Shown: piece by piece, positions 1 through 9,067 of the stretch
Layout: each line of letters opens with the position of its first letter
Position numbering within the stretch: the first letter of the stretch is position 1
Origin: Rossellomorea sp. BNER
GTDB taxonomy: Bacteria; Bacillota; Bacilli; Bacillales; Bacillaceae_B
NCBI GenBank assembly: GCA_024213275.1
Contig: JANAVG010000002.1
Span: forward strand, 434,001-498,000
Length of the DNA: 64,000 nucleotides
Direction: 5' to 3'
Notes under the pieces: generated by a model
Databases searched by the model: none
What the model saw: the letters and a program-made list of their open reading frames with translations, nothing else
Told to the model about the DNA's origin: nothing
Made by a program: the position numbers and the translations under genes

Positions 1-2
1 CT

Positions 3-725
3 TTTCTCGCCCTTGCAATGTTAGAGGAAGAAGTAGTAGCAGGTTTTTTAATGACTCCTCCACATAATCTTATTATTTTTGTTCGGCCTGAGTATAAACA
101 AAATCATGATGAATTAGCAGAAAAGCTTTTTCAATTTTTAATGGAGAATGAAACATTTGTCCCCGGTTTAATTGGTGAAAAAGAGACTGTTAAAGAGTTT
201 TCACAAATATGGGAGCGAATGACTGGCAAAAAAAGTTCAACTGCCATGAGACAAAGAATCTATCGATTAGATAAGGTTAACAAAGTAAACATTAGTGAAG
301 GAATCATGAGAAAAGCAAATGAACATGACATTGAGTTAGTCTCCAATTGGATCAGAGGGTTCATAGAAGATACAGGAGAATCTACCTTACCTCCAGAACA
401 AGCAAAACAACGGGCAGAAGAAATGATTGAAAATGAAAAATCTATATACTTATGGGAAGTAAATGGAAATCCGGTTTCAATGGCGAGAAGTGCTCGAAAA
501 ACAGATAACGGGATAACTATCAATCTTGTTTACACTCCTAATGAGTTCAGAAAAGAAGGTTATGGGACATCGGTTGTCGCTACTTTAAGCCGGAAATTAC
601 TAGAAGCCTACGATTTCTGTGCCCTTTATACCGATTTGGATTACCCGACTTCTAACAAGATTTACATGGAAATCGGATATGTTCCTGTTTGTGATTCAAC
701 ATTAATAAAATTTGAACAAGAGTAA
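3..725 (+). CDS. GNAT family N-acetyltransferase (5' partial)
   Basis: The reading frame is open to the left edge, so the true start lies outside the window; 240 residues are visible. The first ATG inside (18) has no ribosome site and sits within a conserved-looking N-terminal strand (FLALAMLEEE). The C-terminal half carries a GNAT acetyl-CoA loop (FRKEGYGTS, about residues 185-193) after the motif-A strand INLVYTP, and ends in the usual YMEIGYVPVCDS strand. GNAT proteins transfer acetyl from acetyl-CoA to an amine; the substrate cannot be told. It ends 16 bases before the MOSC gene, so the two probably form one transcript. Confidence 0.85.
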   Translation, partial: FLALAMLEEEVVAGFLMTPPHNLIIFVRPEYKQNHDELAEKLFQFLMENETFVPGLIGEKETVKEFSQIWERMTGKKSSTAMRQRIYRLDKVNKVNISEGIMRKANEHDIELVSNWIRGFIEDTGESTLPPEQAKQRAEEMIENEKSIYLWEVNGNPVSMARSARKTDNGITINLVYTPNEFRKEGYGTSVVATLSRKLLEAYDFCALYTDLDYPTSNKIYMEIGYVPVCDSTLIKFEQE

Positions 726-741
726 TGTAGGAGGAAATACG

Positions 742-1377
742 ATGAAAATCATCGGACTTTCAATTGGAGAACCGAAAACGATTGAGTATAGAGGGAAACC
801 GTTTACAACAGGAATTCAAAAAAAACAAGTAGATGAAGCATTTCTATCCTATAACGGCTTTCAGAAGGATGGAGTAGCGAATACTGATTTTCACGGAGGC
901 CCTGACCGCGCGGTTTGTGTCTATCCTTATGAAAGATACCATTATTGGAATAGGATTTATGGTAGATCGCTATCCATCCCTGCATTCGGTGAAAATTTAA
1001 CGGTTGAAGGACTTACAGAAGATAAAGTTTTCATTGGCGATACATTTCATATTGGGGAGACAATCGTACAAGTTACACAAGGAAGAATCCCTTGCGCCAC
1101 TATTTCTAAGAATAATAATGAAAGTGATCTATTGAAAAAAGTAGTGGAAACTGGGTTTACAGGTTATTTCCTTAAAGTGATTAAAGGTGGATGGGTCACA
1201 AAGGATTCTTCCATTACTTTGGTGAACAGGCTTAGTGAGCAATGGGATATTTTAAAGTGCAATGATATCCTTTTTCACAATAATGGAAAAAAAGAAGAAG
1301 TGGAAAGGCTTAGTAAACTTAAGGAATTAGCTCCACAGTGGAATGGAGCTCTTTTGAAAAAGTATTCCCTAAAATAA
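742..1377 (+). CDS. MOSC domain protein (YiiM/YflK-like)
   Basis: A 211-residue MOSC (molybdenum cofactor sulfurase C-terminal) domain protein. The start at 742 is chosen because GTAGGAGG lies 8 bases upstream; a longer in-frame start at 712 has no ribosome site and overlaps the previous gene. The family signature GENLTVEGLTEDKVFIGD and the conserved cysteine in GRIPCATIS are present. MOSC proteins bind sulfur-carrying Moco or related ligands; YiiM-type members have been linked to reduction of N-hydroxylated compounds. The exact role here is not evident. Molybdenum genes occur elsewhere in the window (59.8-64 kb), so cofactor supply exists. Confidence 0.85.
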   Translation: MKIIGLSIGEPKTIEYRGKPFTTGIQKKQVDEAFLSYNGFQKDGVANTDFHGGPDRAVCVYPYERYHYWNRIYGRSLSIPAFGENLTVEGLTEDKVFIGDTFHIGETIVQVTQGRIPCATISKNNNESDLLKKVVETGFTGYFLKVIKGGWVTKDSSITLVNRLSEQWDILKCNDILFHNNGKKEEVERLSKLKELAPQWNGALLKKYSLK

Positions 1378-1386
1378 TATTTTCTC

Positions 1387-1415
1387 TTGACAATTTATTT
1401 TAATCATCATATGAT
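1387..1415 (+). promoter_or_regulatory. Sigma-A promoter of the trp operon
   Basis: TTGACA (1387-1392) and TATGAT (1410-1415) are separated by 17 bases, a near-consensus sigma-A promoter. Transcription would start near 1422, directly before the first T-box leader. Confidence 0.8.
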
Positions 1416-1421
1416 GAATTA

Positions 1422-1709
1422 CAAATAATAGAACGGAAGGGCATTGATGAAGAGTAGTACTCTAAAAGGAACACTACAGAGAGCTAGTGGTTGGTGTGAA
1501 CTAGCGTGCTCCGTTAGAGGAATGGACTTCTGAGCCTCCGAACCAACGTAACGATAGTTATTATTAGGGTCGGCGAACGTCTCATCGATACAAGAGACAG
1601 GTATTAAAGCTTTTTGCTTTGATACTGTAAAGTGGGCTGTTTTTACAGCCAACAAAGGTGGTACCACGGGGTCTCTCGTCCTTTTTAATAGGATGAGGGA
1701 CCTTTTTCT
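1422..1709 (+). promoter_or_regulatory. T-box leader 1, tRNA-Trp specific
   Basis: This is a complete T-box leader. Stem I begins with GAAG/AGTA and closes with CTTC, placing the specifier codon TGG (Trp) at 1523-1525 followed by the usual A. The T-box motif GGTGGTACCACGG lies at 1658-1670. The terminator is the hairpin formed by GGTCTCTCGTCC and GGATGAGGGACC (1670-1702) followed by T5. Uncharged tRNA-Trp should pair with the specifier and the TGGN bulge and favour antitermination. The bulge reads TGGT here, whereas the second leader has TGGC. No ORF follows before the next leader, so it acts in series with leader 2. Confidence 0.92.
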
Positions 1710-1724
1710 ATACAATAAAATAAT

Positions 1725-2003
1725 GTAAATCGCTGAATAAGAGGAGTAAGCCAGTTGGATTCGTTACAGAGAGCTAGTAGGGGTGAGAGCTAGCACGATA
1801 CAGTTGGTTGAATGGACTTATGAGAGGTTACCTGAAATAGAGTACGGTAACACGGCTTCCACCGTTAACAGGATAGGGTATCGGATGATAAGAATCCCGT
1901 ACCCGAAAGAGCGGGAAAGAATATACTTTCCAATAAGAGGTGGCACCGCGAATCAATTCGTCCTCCATAAACACTAAACATGTGTTTATGGAGGACTTTT
2001 TTA
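1725..2003 (+). promoter_or_regulatory. T-box leader 2, tRNA-Trp specific
   Basis: This second full T-box lies in tandem, directly before trpE. It has the AGAGAGCTAG distal stem elements, a TGG specifier at 1813-1815 in GAATGGACTTATGAG, the T-box AGAGGTGGCACCGCG (1936-1950), and a terminator with arms GTCCTCCATAAAC and GTTTATGGAGGAC (1960-1996) plus a T run. The TGGC bulge matches a G discriminator base, the usual base of bacterial tRNA-Trp. Tandem T-boxes are known before trp operons in some Bacillus and give tighter, more digital control. Confidence 0.93.
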
Positions 2004-2028
2004 TTTTAAAATTTGGAGGTTCATAAAA

Positions 2029-3417
2029 GTGAAAACAAACATGATTCAAAGTGAAGTTAGGGTAATCGAAGGTGATCAGCATACGCCCATCTCCCTCTAT
2101 TTAAAACTAAAAGGAAAAAAGAAATTTCTATTAGAAAGCTCGTTAAAACACGAAAAAAAAGGGAGATACTCTTTTATTGGAGTTGACCCCTATTATGAAT
2201 TCCTTGCAAGAGGAAACAAAATAGAACGAATGAATTTACGAACAAATGAAGTAAAGGAAGAAACAGGCGATGTGATGGAGTTTTTGAACTCATTTGTTAT
2301 GGATGACTTAAACCTTCCAATGGATCTCCCGTTTACATGTGGTGGGGTTGGTTACCTTGGATATGACATTGTAAAAATGTTCGAAACAATAGGGGAATCT
2401 GAAGAGGATGAACTAGAAATGCCCGATATTCACCTCATGTTTTATGAAAAACTTATCGTTTATGATCATTTACTACAAAAAATTTATTGCATCGCCATTG
2501 ACCGTTGGATTACAGGCGAAGAAGTCAATAGAAAGAAGGTACTGGACGATTTGGAAAGGGAAATCACAAAGGGGGTAGCAGAATTAGAGGAAGATTTTAC
2601 TCTTAGTCATTTCCAATCTAAAACGGTCCAAACTGCATTTGAACAAAAAGTAATGCAAGCTAAAGAATACATCAAAGAAGGGGAAATTTTTCAAGTCGTT
2701 TTATCCCAACGATTATATGCAGATTTTAACGGTAATCCTTTTCAATATTATCGGAAATTAAGAAGAAGTAACCCTTCTCCCTATATGTTTTTCCTGGATT
2801 TTAAAGATTACATCGTATTGGGGACTTCACCTGAAAGCTTAATCAAAGTAATGGATCGAACAGTGATAACGAATCCAATCGCTGGTACTAGAAGAAGAGG
2901 GCATTCAGACGAAGAAGATAAGAGGTTGGAAGAAGAGATGCTGAGGGATGAAAAGGAAGTTGCTGAACATCAGATGCTTGTTGATTTAGGGAGAAATGAT
3001 CTTGGAAGAGTTTGTAAACCTGGCAGTATAGTCCTTAGTAAATATATGATGATCGAACGATATAAATATGTCATGCACATTGTATCAGAAGTAACTGGGA
3101 CTCTTAATGATCATGAATCCCCTCTTAGTGCACTAAAAGCATGTTTACCTGCGGGAACTGTGAGTGGCGCACCAAAAATAAGGGCTATGCAAATTATTAG
3201 TGAATTAGAGGACCTAAAAAGAGGTGTATACTCAGGTGCCGTAGGATACATTAGTGCTAATGGAAATCTTGATTTTGCCCTCGCAATCAGGACGATGGTA
3301 TTGAAGGATCAAAAAGCATATGTGCAGGCAGGAGCAGGAGTGGTTTATGATTCCATCCCTAACTGTGAATATGAAGAGACATTAAATAAAGCGAAAGCAT
3401 TACTTGAGGTGGAATAA
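2029..3417 (+). CDS. trpE: Anthranilate synthase component I
   Basis: TrpE (462 aa) converts chorismate plus glutamine-derived ammonia to anthranilate, the first committed step of tryptophan synthesis. The GTG start at 2029 follows TGGAGGT by 8 bases. Visible family landmarks are the N-terminal LLESS segment, which forms the tryptophan feedback site in TrpE, the chorismate-binding motifs PIAGTRRRG and [12 protein letters not shown], and [16 protein letters not shown] near the C-terminus. Length is typical for the family. It is the first gene of trpEGDCFBA, and its stop codon directly abuts the trpG start, so translation is probably coupled. Regulation is by the two upstream T-boxes. Confidence 0.98.
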   Translation: MKTNMIQSEVRVIEGDQHTPISLYLKLKGKKKFLLESSLKHEKKGRYSFIGVDPYYEFLARGNKIERMNLRTNEVKEETGDVMEFLNSFVMDDLNLPMDLPFTCGGVGYLGYDIVKMFETIGESEEDELEMPDIHLMFYEKLIVYDHLLQKIYCIAIDRWITGEEVNRKKVLDDLEREITKGVAELEEDFTLSHFQSKTVQTAFEQKVMQAKEYIKEGEIFQVVLSQRLYADFNGNPFQYYRKLRRSNPSPYMFFLDFKDYIVLGTSPESLIKVMDRTVITNPIAGTRRRGHSDEEDKRLEEEMLRDEKEVAEHQMLVDLGRNDLGRVCKPGSIVLSKYMMIERYKYVMHIVSEVTGTLNDHESPLSALKACLPAGTVSGAPKIRAMQIISELEDLKRGVYSGAVGYISANGNLDFALAIRTMVLKDQKAYVQAGAGVVYDSIPNCEYEETLNKAKALLEVE

Positions 3418-4029
3418 ATGATTGTATTAATTGATAACTATGACTCGTTCACATTTAATTTATTTCAATATTTCGAAGAGTTAGGGAAAAAAGTAATAGT
3501 TAAACGGAATGATGAGATCACAATAGCGGACATTGAAGTGTTTCAACCTGAAGCGATTGTCATTTCCCCAGGACCAGGGAAACCGTCAGCCGCAGGAAAC
3601 TGCATTCCCATTATTCAATCCTTTTATAAAAAGATCCCAATCTTGGGTGTTTGCTTAGGTCATCAGGCTGTAGCTGAAGCATTTGGTGCAAAAATAATCA
3701 GAGCGAAAGAGATTAGGCATGGAAAACAATCGTTCATTAAACATAGAGGAACAGGAATGTTTGAATATTTATCACAGCCATTAAAGGTGATGAGATACCA
3801 TTCATTAGTTATTGAAAGACCAACTCTTCCACCATATTTTGAAACAACTGCAATTAGCATGGATGATGGTGAAATCATGGCAATTAAACATTCATGCTAC
3901 CCATTGTATGGTCTTCAATTTCACCCAGAGTCAATTGGGACTCACTCAGGAAAAACGATTCTGAAACAATTTCTTAAAGAAATCGGGAGGGTTAATATCA
4001 ATGAAAACGATTCTAAAAAAATTATCTAA
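3418..4029 (+). CDS. trpG: Anthranilate synthase glutamine amidotransferase subunit
   Basis: A class I glutamine amidotransferase (203 aa) that supplies ammonia to TrpE. The nucleophile cysteine is in ILGVCLGHQ (about residue 80), and the His-Glu pair is in LQFHPESIG (about residues 170-172). The N-terminal IDNYDSFTFN motif is typical of TrpG/PabA. The ATG follows the trpE stop with no gap. B. subtilis lacks a trpG in its trp operon and shares PabA with folate synthesis, so a dedicated copy here is a real difference. The last 29 bases overlap trpD. Amphibolic use for p-aminobenzoate cannot be excluded. Confidence 0.97.
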   Translation: MIVLIDNYDSFTFNLFQYFEELGKKVIVKRNDEITIADIEVFQPEAIVISPGPGKPSAAGNCIPIIQSFYKKIPILGVCLGHQAVAEAFGAKIIRAKEIRHGKQSFIKHRGTGMFEYLSQPLKVMRYHSLVIERPTLPPYFETTAISMDDGEIMAIKHSCYPLYGLQFHPESIGTHSGKTILKQFLKEIGRVNINENDSKKII

Positions 4030-5026
4030 TGGAGAACAATTAAATCGCGAAGAAATGATAGATGCAGCAAGATCTTTATTTTATGAAGAAACAACAGACA
4101 GTGAAATTGCCGCACTACTAATAGCCTTAAAAATTCGTGGGGAATCAGTCGAGGAAATTACAGGAATTGTAGAAGTATTAAGAGAAAAAGCAATGCCGAT
4201 ACAAAGTAAAATGTCTGGGATCATGGATAACTGCGGTACAGGTGGAGATGGCTCTCAAAGTTTCAATATTAGTACTACTTCTGCGTTTGTATTAGCTGGG
4301 GCAGGTGCAAAAGTTGCGAAACACGGGAACCGAAGTATCTCAAGTAAAACTGGGAGTGCAGATGTTTTGGAGCATCTTGGGATATCTTTGGATTTTCATG
4401 GTGATGAAGTAGAAGAATTACTTGATGAAAATGGAATTGCTTTTTTATTTGCTCCACATGTCCATTACCAACTAAAAAGAATTATGAAAGTAAGAAAGGA
4501 ATTAGGAGTACCGACAATTTTTAATTTAATTGGTCCATTAACAAATCCTATCGAACTTGAAACACAATTTTTAGGAGTATATCGAAGAGATATGTTAATG
4601 AAAATGTCTTCTGTTTTGCACCAGTTAGGTAGAAAGCGAAGTGTAGTTATAAATGGATCAGGATATATGGATGAAGCATCGTTATCAGGAGAAAACCATC
4701 TTGTTCTCCTTGATAAGGGAGAAACAATCCCATTCACACTACATGGAGAAGAGGTGGGGTTACCACATTATCAAAACTCGGATATTGTTGGTGGAGATGC
4801 CAAACGGAATGCAGAGATTTTATTGAACGTTCTAAGAGGAAAAGAAGGAGCATATTTAGACACAGTTTTACTGAATGCAGGACTAGGGCTATTTTCTTCA
4901 GGAATAGCAGGAACTCCTAAAGAGGGAGTAGAAAAAGCGAGGGAAAGTATTGAATCTGGAGCTGCCCTTCAAAAACTCCATTATTTAATCGAATATAGTC
5001 AAAAACGACAGAAGCAGGTGATATAG
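4001..5026 (+). CDS. trpD: Anthranilate phosphoribosyltransferase
   Basis: TrpD (341 aa) transfers phosphoribose from PRPP to anthranilate. The glycine-rich PRPP loop CGTGGDGSQSFN and the following KHGNRSISSKTGSADVLE segment are intact. The start ATG (4001) lies inside the end of trpG and is preceded by GGGAGGGT. A one-base gap separates it from trpC. Length and motifs fit the standard single-domain enzyme, not fused to trpG. Confidence 0.97.
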   Translation: MKTILKKLSNGEQLNREEMIDAARSLFYEETTDSEIAALLIALKIRGESVEEITGIVEVLREKAMPIQSKMSGIMDNCGTGGDGSQSFNISTTSAFVLAGAGAKVAKHGNRSISSKTGSADVLEHLGISLDFHGDEVEELLDENGIAFLFAPHVHYQLKRIMKVRKELGVPTIFNLIGPLTNPIELETQFLGVYRRDMLMKMSSVLHQLGRKRSVVINGSGYMDEASLSGENHLVLLDKGETIPFTLHGEEVGLPHYQNSDIVGGDAKRNAEILLNVLRGKEGAYLDTVLLNAGLGLFSSGIAGTPKEGVEKARESIESGAALQKLHYLIEYSQKRQKQVI

Positions 5027-5027
5027 G

Positions 5028-5810
5028 GTGACTAAAACAATATTAGACAGAATATTAGAAAAAAAGAAAGAAGAAGTGGCTGATTTTTATCTAAATGGAT
5101 TTGATTTAATCAGCCATCCAAAAAGAAAGTATGCGTCATTATACAACACTTTTATCAACTCGAATGAACTAAATGTAATTGCGGAAATAAAGCGTGCATC
5201 ACCCTCAAGAGGAGATATCAATATAGGGATTGAACCGCGGGAACAAGCTAGAGTATATACGGATAGCGGCGCCAATGCGATCTCTGTTCTCACTGATACT
5301 CCTTTCTTTAAGGGAACGATGAACGATTTAATTTCTGTTAGAAAAGAGGTGGATATCCCAATTCTTTGTAAAGATTTTATTATCGATAAAATTCAAATTG
5401 ATCGAGCGAAATCTGCCGGAGCAAATGTGATTTTATTGATTGCTGCAGCACTTTCTTTTAGTAAAATCACTGAATTATACCATTATGCAACAGAACTAGA
5501 GCTGGAAGTGTTATTTGAGATTCATAATGAAGAAGAATTAAACATGGCGCAAAAGGTCGGTGCTAACATAATAGGGATCAATAATCGGAATTTAAAAACA
5601 TTTGAGGTCGACCTAGCGAATACAGAAGAGCTTGCAAAGAAAATAGACCGATCTAATATTGTGATTATCAGTGAAAGTGGGATACGACATAAGGATGATG
5701 CTAAGCGTGTGGCAGCAGCAGGGGTACATGGCATTTTGGTAGGAGAAACTCTAATGAAAAGTTCTACATTAAATCAAACGCTTACTTCTTTAAAAGTTAG
5801 GAGGTGTTAA
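5028..5810 (+). CDS. trpC: Indole-3-glycerol phosphate synthase
   Basis: TrpC (260 aa) is a TIM-barrel enzyme that closes the indole ring from carboxyphenylamino-deoxyribulose phosphate. Conserved strands are IAEIKRASPSRGDI, LCKDFIID, LEVLFEIHNEEEL, GINNRNLKTFEVDL and ISESGI. The GTG start at 5028 follows AGGTGATATAGG. It is monofunctional, with trpF as a separate gene one base downstream. Confidence 0.97.
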   Translation: MTKTILDRILEKKKEEVADFYLNGFDLISHPKRKYASLYNTFINSNELNVIAEIKRASPSRGDINIGIEPREQARVYTDSGANAISVLTDTPFFKGTMNDLISVRKEVDIPILCKDFIIDKIQIDRAKSAGANVILLIAAALSFSKITELYHYATELELEVLFEIHNEEELNMAQKVGANIIGINNRNLKTFEVDLANTEELAKKIDRSNIVIISESGIRHKDDAKRVAAAGVHGILVGETLMKSSTLNQTLTSLKVRRC

Positions 5811-5811
5811 A

Positions 5812-6423
5812 ATGGCGCTCGTGAAGGTTTGTGGAATTAGGGAATATGAGCATGCAACCGCAGCTGTTGAAGCAGGAGTGGATGCAATTGGATTTGTATT
5901 TGCTGAAAGTAAGCGAAAAGTATCCCTTAAACATGCTCAAAATATCTCTAAAAAACTACCAGAACATGTGAAAAAGATTGGTGTATTCGTAAATGCTTCT
6001 CTAGAAGAATTAACAGTATCTTACGAAAGTGTTGGATTGGATTTTGTGCAATTACATGGAAGTGAAAGCCCGTTATTTTGTGAAAAGCTTAATCTTCCAT
6101 TTATAAAAGCTTTCCGAATCAAAAGCGATGACGATATTGACAGAGTGCATGAGTACAAAAATGCTTCATATTATCTCCTCGATAGTGCTACTGGGCCCTA
6201 TCAAGGAGGGAATGGAACACAGTTTAATTGGGGACTATTAGATGAAAAAGAGATTGATCACAATAAACTCATTTTAGCAGGAGGGTTAAATCCAGATAAC
6301 ATTCAAAACGCTATAGAAATTGTACAGCCATCAATGGTGGACGTTTCAAGCGGTGTTGAAACAAATGGTGTAAAAGACATCGATAAAATAAAGAGATTTA
6401 TCGATTTAGCGAAACAATTTTAA
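5812..6423 (+). CDS. trpF: Phosphoribosylanthranilate isomerase
   Basis: TrpF (203 aa) isomerises phosphoribosylanthranilate to the ribulose form used by TrpC. The catalytic cysteine lies in the N-terminal [27 protein letters not shown] and VDVSSGVET are typical phosphate-binding and catalytic segments. The ribosome site GGAGGTG precedes the ATG. It sits between trpC and trpB in the usual Bacillus order. Confidence 0.97.
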   Translation: MALVKVCGIREYEHATAAVEAGVDAIGFVFAESKRKVSLKHAQNISKKLPEHVKKIGVFVNASLEELTVSYESVGLDFVQLHGSESPLFCEKLNLPFIKAFRIKSDDDIDRVHEYKNASYYLLDSATGPYQGGNGTQFNWGLLDEKEIDHNKLILAGGLNPDNIQNAIEIVQPSMVDVSSGVETNGVKDIDKIKRFIDLAKQF

Positions 6424-6439
6424 TAGAGGAGTGGAGACT

Positions 6440-7642
6440 ATGAATTACGTACAACCAGATGTATTAGGTCACTTTGGTCAATATGGTGGAAGGTTTATTC
6501 CTGAAACATTAATGGAGGCAGTAACAGAACTGGAAGAAGCATATGAGGAAGCAATTAAAGACCCTGAATTTATCAATTGCATGAATGATTATTTAAAAGA
6601 TTACGTAGGTCGTGAAAATCCTCTATATTTTGCAAAAAATATAACAGAGAAAATCGGGGGAGCGAAGATCTATTTAAAAAGGGAAGATTTAAACCACACA
6701 GGTGCCCATAAAATCAATAACACAATCGGGCAAGCATTGCTTGCTGAAAGAATGGGGAAAAAGAAAGTGGTCGCAGAAACAGGTGCAGGTCAACATGGAG
6801 TCGCTACAGCAACAGTTTGTGCTCTATTAAACTTAGAATGTGTCATTTTCATGGGGGAAGAAGATATTAAAAGACAGAAGCTGAATGTATTCCGAATGGA
6901 ACTTCTAGGAGCAAAAGTATTTGGTGTAAAGCAAGGGAGTGCGACATTAAAAGACGCCGTCAACGAAGCGCTCAGATACTGGGTTACGAATGTTGAGGAT
7001 ACCCATTATATTATGGGATCGGTGTTAGGTCCACATCCATTCCCGAAAATGGTGAGAGATTTTCAAAGTATTATAGGGATAGAGACTAAAAAACAAATCT
7101 TAGATAAAGAAGGTAGATTGCCGAACGCAGTTGTAGCTTGTGTAGGGGGCGGAAGTAATGCGATGGGAATGTTTTATCCATTTATCGAGGATGAAAAAGT
7201 TGCTTTATATGGTGTAGAAGCTGCCGGTGCAGGGGTTAAAACAGACCAACATGCAGCAACTTTAACTGAGGGATCTGTCGGCATATTACACGGTTCGATG
7301 ATGTATTTACTTCAGGATGAAAACGGACAAATTCAGGAGGCACATTCGATTTCAGCTGGTCTTGATTACCCTGGAGTTGGTCCAGAACATAGCTTTTTGA
7401 AAGATTTAAAGAGAGTCGAATACTCATCTGTAACAGATAAAGAAGCACTTGAGGCTTTTCAATTTTTGTCACGCACAGAAGGGATTATCCCAGCGTTAGA
7501 AAGCTCACATGCGATTGCTTATGGAGTGAAATTAGCCCGAAAAATGTCTGAAGATGAGATATTGGTTATTTGTTTATCAGGTCGTGGGGACAAAGATGTT
7601 GAAGCGGTCAAATCAGTACTAGGAGGTTCTCAGCATGGGTAA
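6440..7642 (+). CDS. trpB: Tryptophan synthase beta chain
   Basis: TrpB (400 aa) condenses indole with serine using PLP. The PLP lysine is in HTGAHKINN (about residue 86), followed by [10 protein letters not shown] and the phosphate-binding GGGSNAMG. The start ATG at 6440 is preferred over the GTG at 6431, because the GAGGAG ribosome site (6425-6430) is well spaced only for the ATG. It overlaps trpA by 8 bases, consistent with synthesis of an alpha2-beta2 complex. Confidence 0.97.
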   Translation: MNYVQPDVLGHFGQYGGRFIPETLMEAVTELEEAYEEAIKDPEFINCMNDYLKDYVGRENPLYFAKNITEKIGGAKIYLKREDLNHTGAHKINNTIGQALLAERMGKKKVVAETGAGQHGVATATVCALLNLECVIFMGEEDIKRQKLNVFRMELLGAKVFGVKQGSATLKDAVNEALRYWVTNVEDTHYIMGSVLGPHPFPKMVRDFQSIIGIETKKQILDKEGRLPNAVVACVGGGSNAMGMFYPFIEDEKVALYGVEAAGAGVKTDQHAATLTEGSVGILHGSMMYLLQDENGQIQEAHSISAGLDYPGVGPEHSFLKDLKRVEYSSVTDKEALEAFQFLSRTEGIIPALESSHAIAYGVKLARKMSEDEILVICLSGRGDKDVEAVKSVLGGSQHG

Positions 7643-8438
7643 AACTTTTTTAGAAAAGACATTAATAGAAGAACTGGAACAAGGAGGTAAAAACTTTATT
7701 CCTTATGTGATGGCAGGGGATGGTGGATTAGAAAATTTAATCCCAACTTTAAAAATTCTTGCAGAGTCAGGGGCATCTGCTATCGAATTAGGAATTCCTT
7801 TCTCAGATCCAGTAGCAGATGGGCCGACAATTCAGGAAGCAGGTAAAAGAGCATTAGCAGATAGCACATCACTAAGAAAAGTAATAGATATTTTAATAGA
7901 GAGAAGAAAAGAAGTTTCGGTTCCATTGATCTTTATGACCTACATTAACCCCATTTATAAATATGGGGTAGAAGAATTTGTTCAGGATATTTCAGAATCT
8001 GGTGTGGATGGAGTGATTATCCCTGATCTTCCACTTGAACAGTCTAGTATGGTTTCTCCTTATTTTGAAAGGGCAGATATAGCTCTTATTCAACTTGTAT
8101 CATTAACAAGCTCCGAGAAAAGAAAGGAAAGTATTACAAAGGCATCACAAGGGTTTTTGTATGCAGTTACAGTTAATGGGATAACAGGTGCACGTAATGA
8201 ATTTACGGTAAACCTGGAAAAACATTTGCAAAAGCTGAAAGAGGTAAGTCGAGTGCCAGTACTCGCAGGATTTGGTATCTCTACACCAGATCATGTCATA
8301 AGCATGTCAGCACTATGTGATGGAGTCATCGTCGGAAGTAAAATTATCGAACATCTTCAAGCTAACAATCTAAATGCAATCAAAGAACTCATCCAAGCCA
8401 AAAACGCCCGACCAAGCACCAGCAAAGCAACGCGTTAA
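7635..8438 (+). CDS. trpA: Tryptophan synthase alpha chain
   Basis: TrpA (267 aa) cleaves indole-3-glycerol phosphate and channels indole to TrpB. Motifs include [14 protein letters not shown] (catalytic Asp) and [11 protein letters not shown]. The ribosome site CTAGGAGG is inside the end of trpB. The last residues (STSKATR) are encoded where the downstream REP-like repeat begins, since the stop TAA lies in the repeat's ACGCGTTAAAG edge. The C-terminal tail may therefore have been altered by repeat insertion. Confidence 0.97.
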   Translation: MGKTFLEKTLIEELEQGGKNFIPYVMAGDGGLENLIPTLKILAESGASAIELGIPFSDPVADGPTIQEAGKRALADSTSLRKVIDILIERRKEVSVPLIFMTYINPIYKYGVEEFVQDISESGVDGVIIPDLPLEQSSMVSPYFERADIALIQLVSLTSSEKRKESITKASQGFLYAVTVNGITGARNEFTVNLEKHLQKLKEVSRVPVLAGFGISTPDHVISMSALCDGVIVGSKIIEHLQANNLNAIKELIQAKNARPSTSKATR

Positions 8439-8548
8439 AGCGCTCGGGGACGGTTCTCGAGCGGAGTGATGCGTTAAAGTGGTGCGGGACGGTTCTCGAG
8501 TACTGCAACGTGCTAATGTGAACGAGAACCGTCCCCAAAAGGTAACGA
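8430..8548 (+). repeat. REP-like repeat, family A copy 1 (trp operon 3' end)
   Basis: Two GGGACGGTTCTCGAG units (about 8457 and 8486) and one inverted unit CGAGAACCGTCCC (8523-8535) are present, with ACGCGTTAAAG and GCGTTAAAG edges. The inner pair can form a 13-bp stem that would serve as a transcript end for the trp operon, though no clear T run follows. Related copies occur at 12.66, 15.63 and 25.42 kb. Confidence 0.75.
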
Positions 8549-8699
8549 ACTCAAAATTACAAATGTTAAGATAATTTATTGGATTGTTAATCGGTTTTTA
8601 ATTATTGTTAAAGAATGGTAAATGGTCTTCTATTATTCTGAATTTCGAGTAAGATAGAGTTGTAGTTCTCAAATGCAGCATATTAAGGAGGCCATTAAC

Positions 8700-8900
8700 A
8701 TGAAAAAAAGATTATTAATGTTATTAACTGCTTTATCCGTAGTAGGCTTTGCAACAGGTTGTGCTGAAGAAAAAGAAGAAGACACAGGTACTGAAACAGA
8801 AGAAAATGTAACAGAAGAAGGTACTGAAGAGGGAACAAAAACAGATGAAGAAACAACAACTGAAGAAGAGGGAACTGAAGAAGAAAAAACAGAAGAATAA
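8700..8900 (+). CDS. Small acidic lipoprotein
   Basis: A 66-residue protein starting at ATG 8700, chosen because AAGGAGG lies 9 bases upstream. Residues 1-20 form a lipoprotein signal with lipobox GFATGC. The mature part is almost entirely Glu, Thr and Gly in imperfect TEEGTEE repeats, with no globular domain. It should be an acylated, strongly negative tail outside the membrane. No function can be assigned; low complexity makes homology searches unreliable. Confidence 0.7.
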   Translation: MKKRLLMLLTALSVVGFATGCAEEKEEDTGTETEENVTEEGTEEGTKTDEETTTEEEGTEEEKTEE

Positions 8901-8907
8901 GAGTTAC

Positions 8908-8942
8908 ATAGCTGCTGACCAAAATGGCCGGCAGCTTTTAAT
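8908..8942 (+). terminator. Rho-independent terminator after the acidic lipoprotein
   Basis: The arms AGCTGCTG and CGGCAGCT flank a short loop and are followed by TTTT (about 8911-8939). Confidence 0.6.
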
Positions 8943-9067
8943 ATATCCCCTTCCATTTTCTTCTTTTATTATTAACATATATTACCAAGTGGTTGCTAGA
9001 CTATAAGATAAATAATGTTATAATAGTGAAAATTATCTTAGTATTTTACAAGGAAGAGGAATACATA

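Noticed and set aside
1783..1977. A short frame inside T-box leader 2
   Set aside because: It is explained by the conserved T-box RNA structure, and its stop falls in the terminator.
8669..8956. Long minus-strand frames opposite the acidic lipoprotein
   Set aside because: They mirror the GAA/ACA low-complexity repeats of the plus-strand gene.
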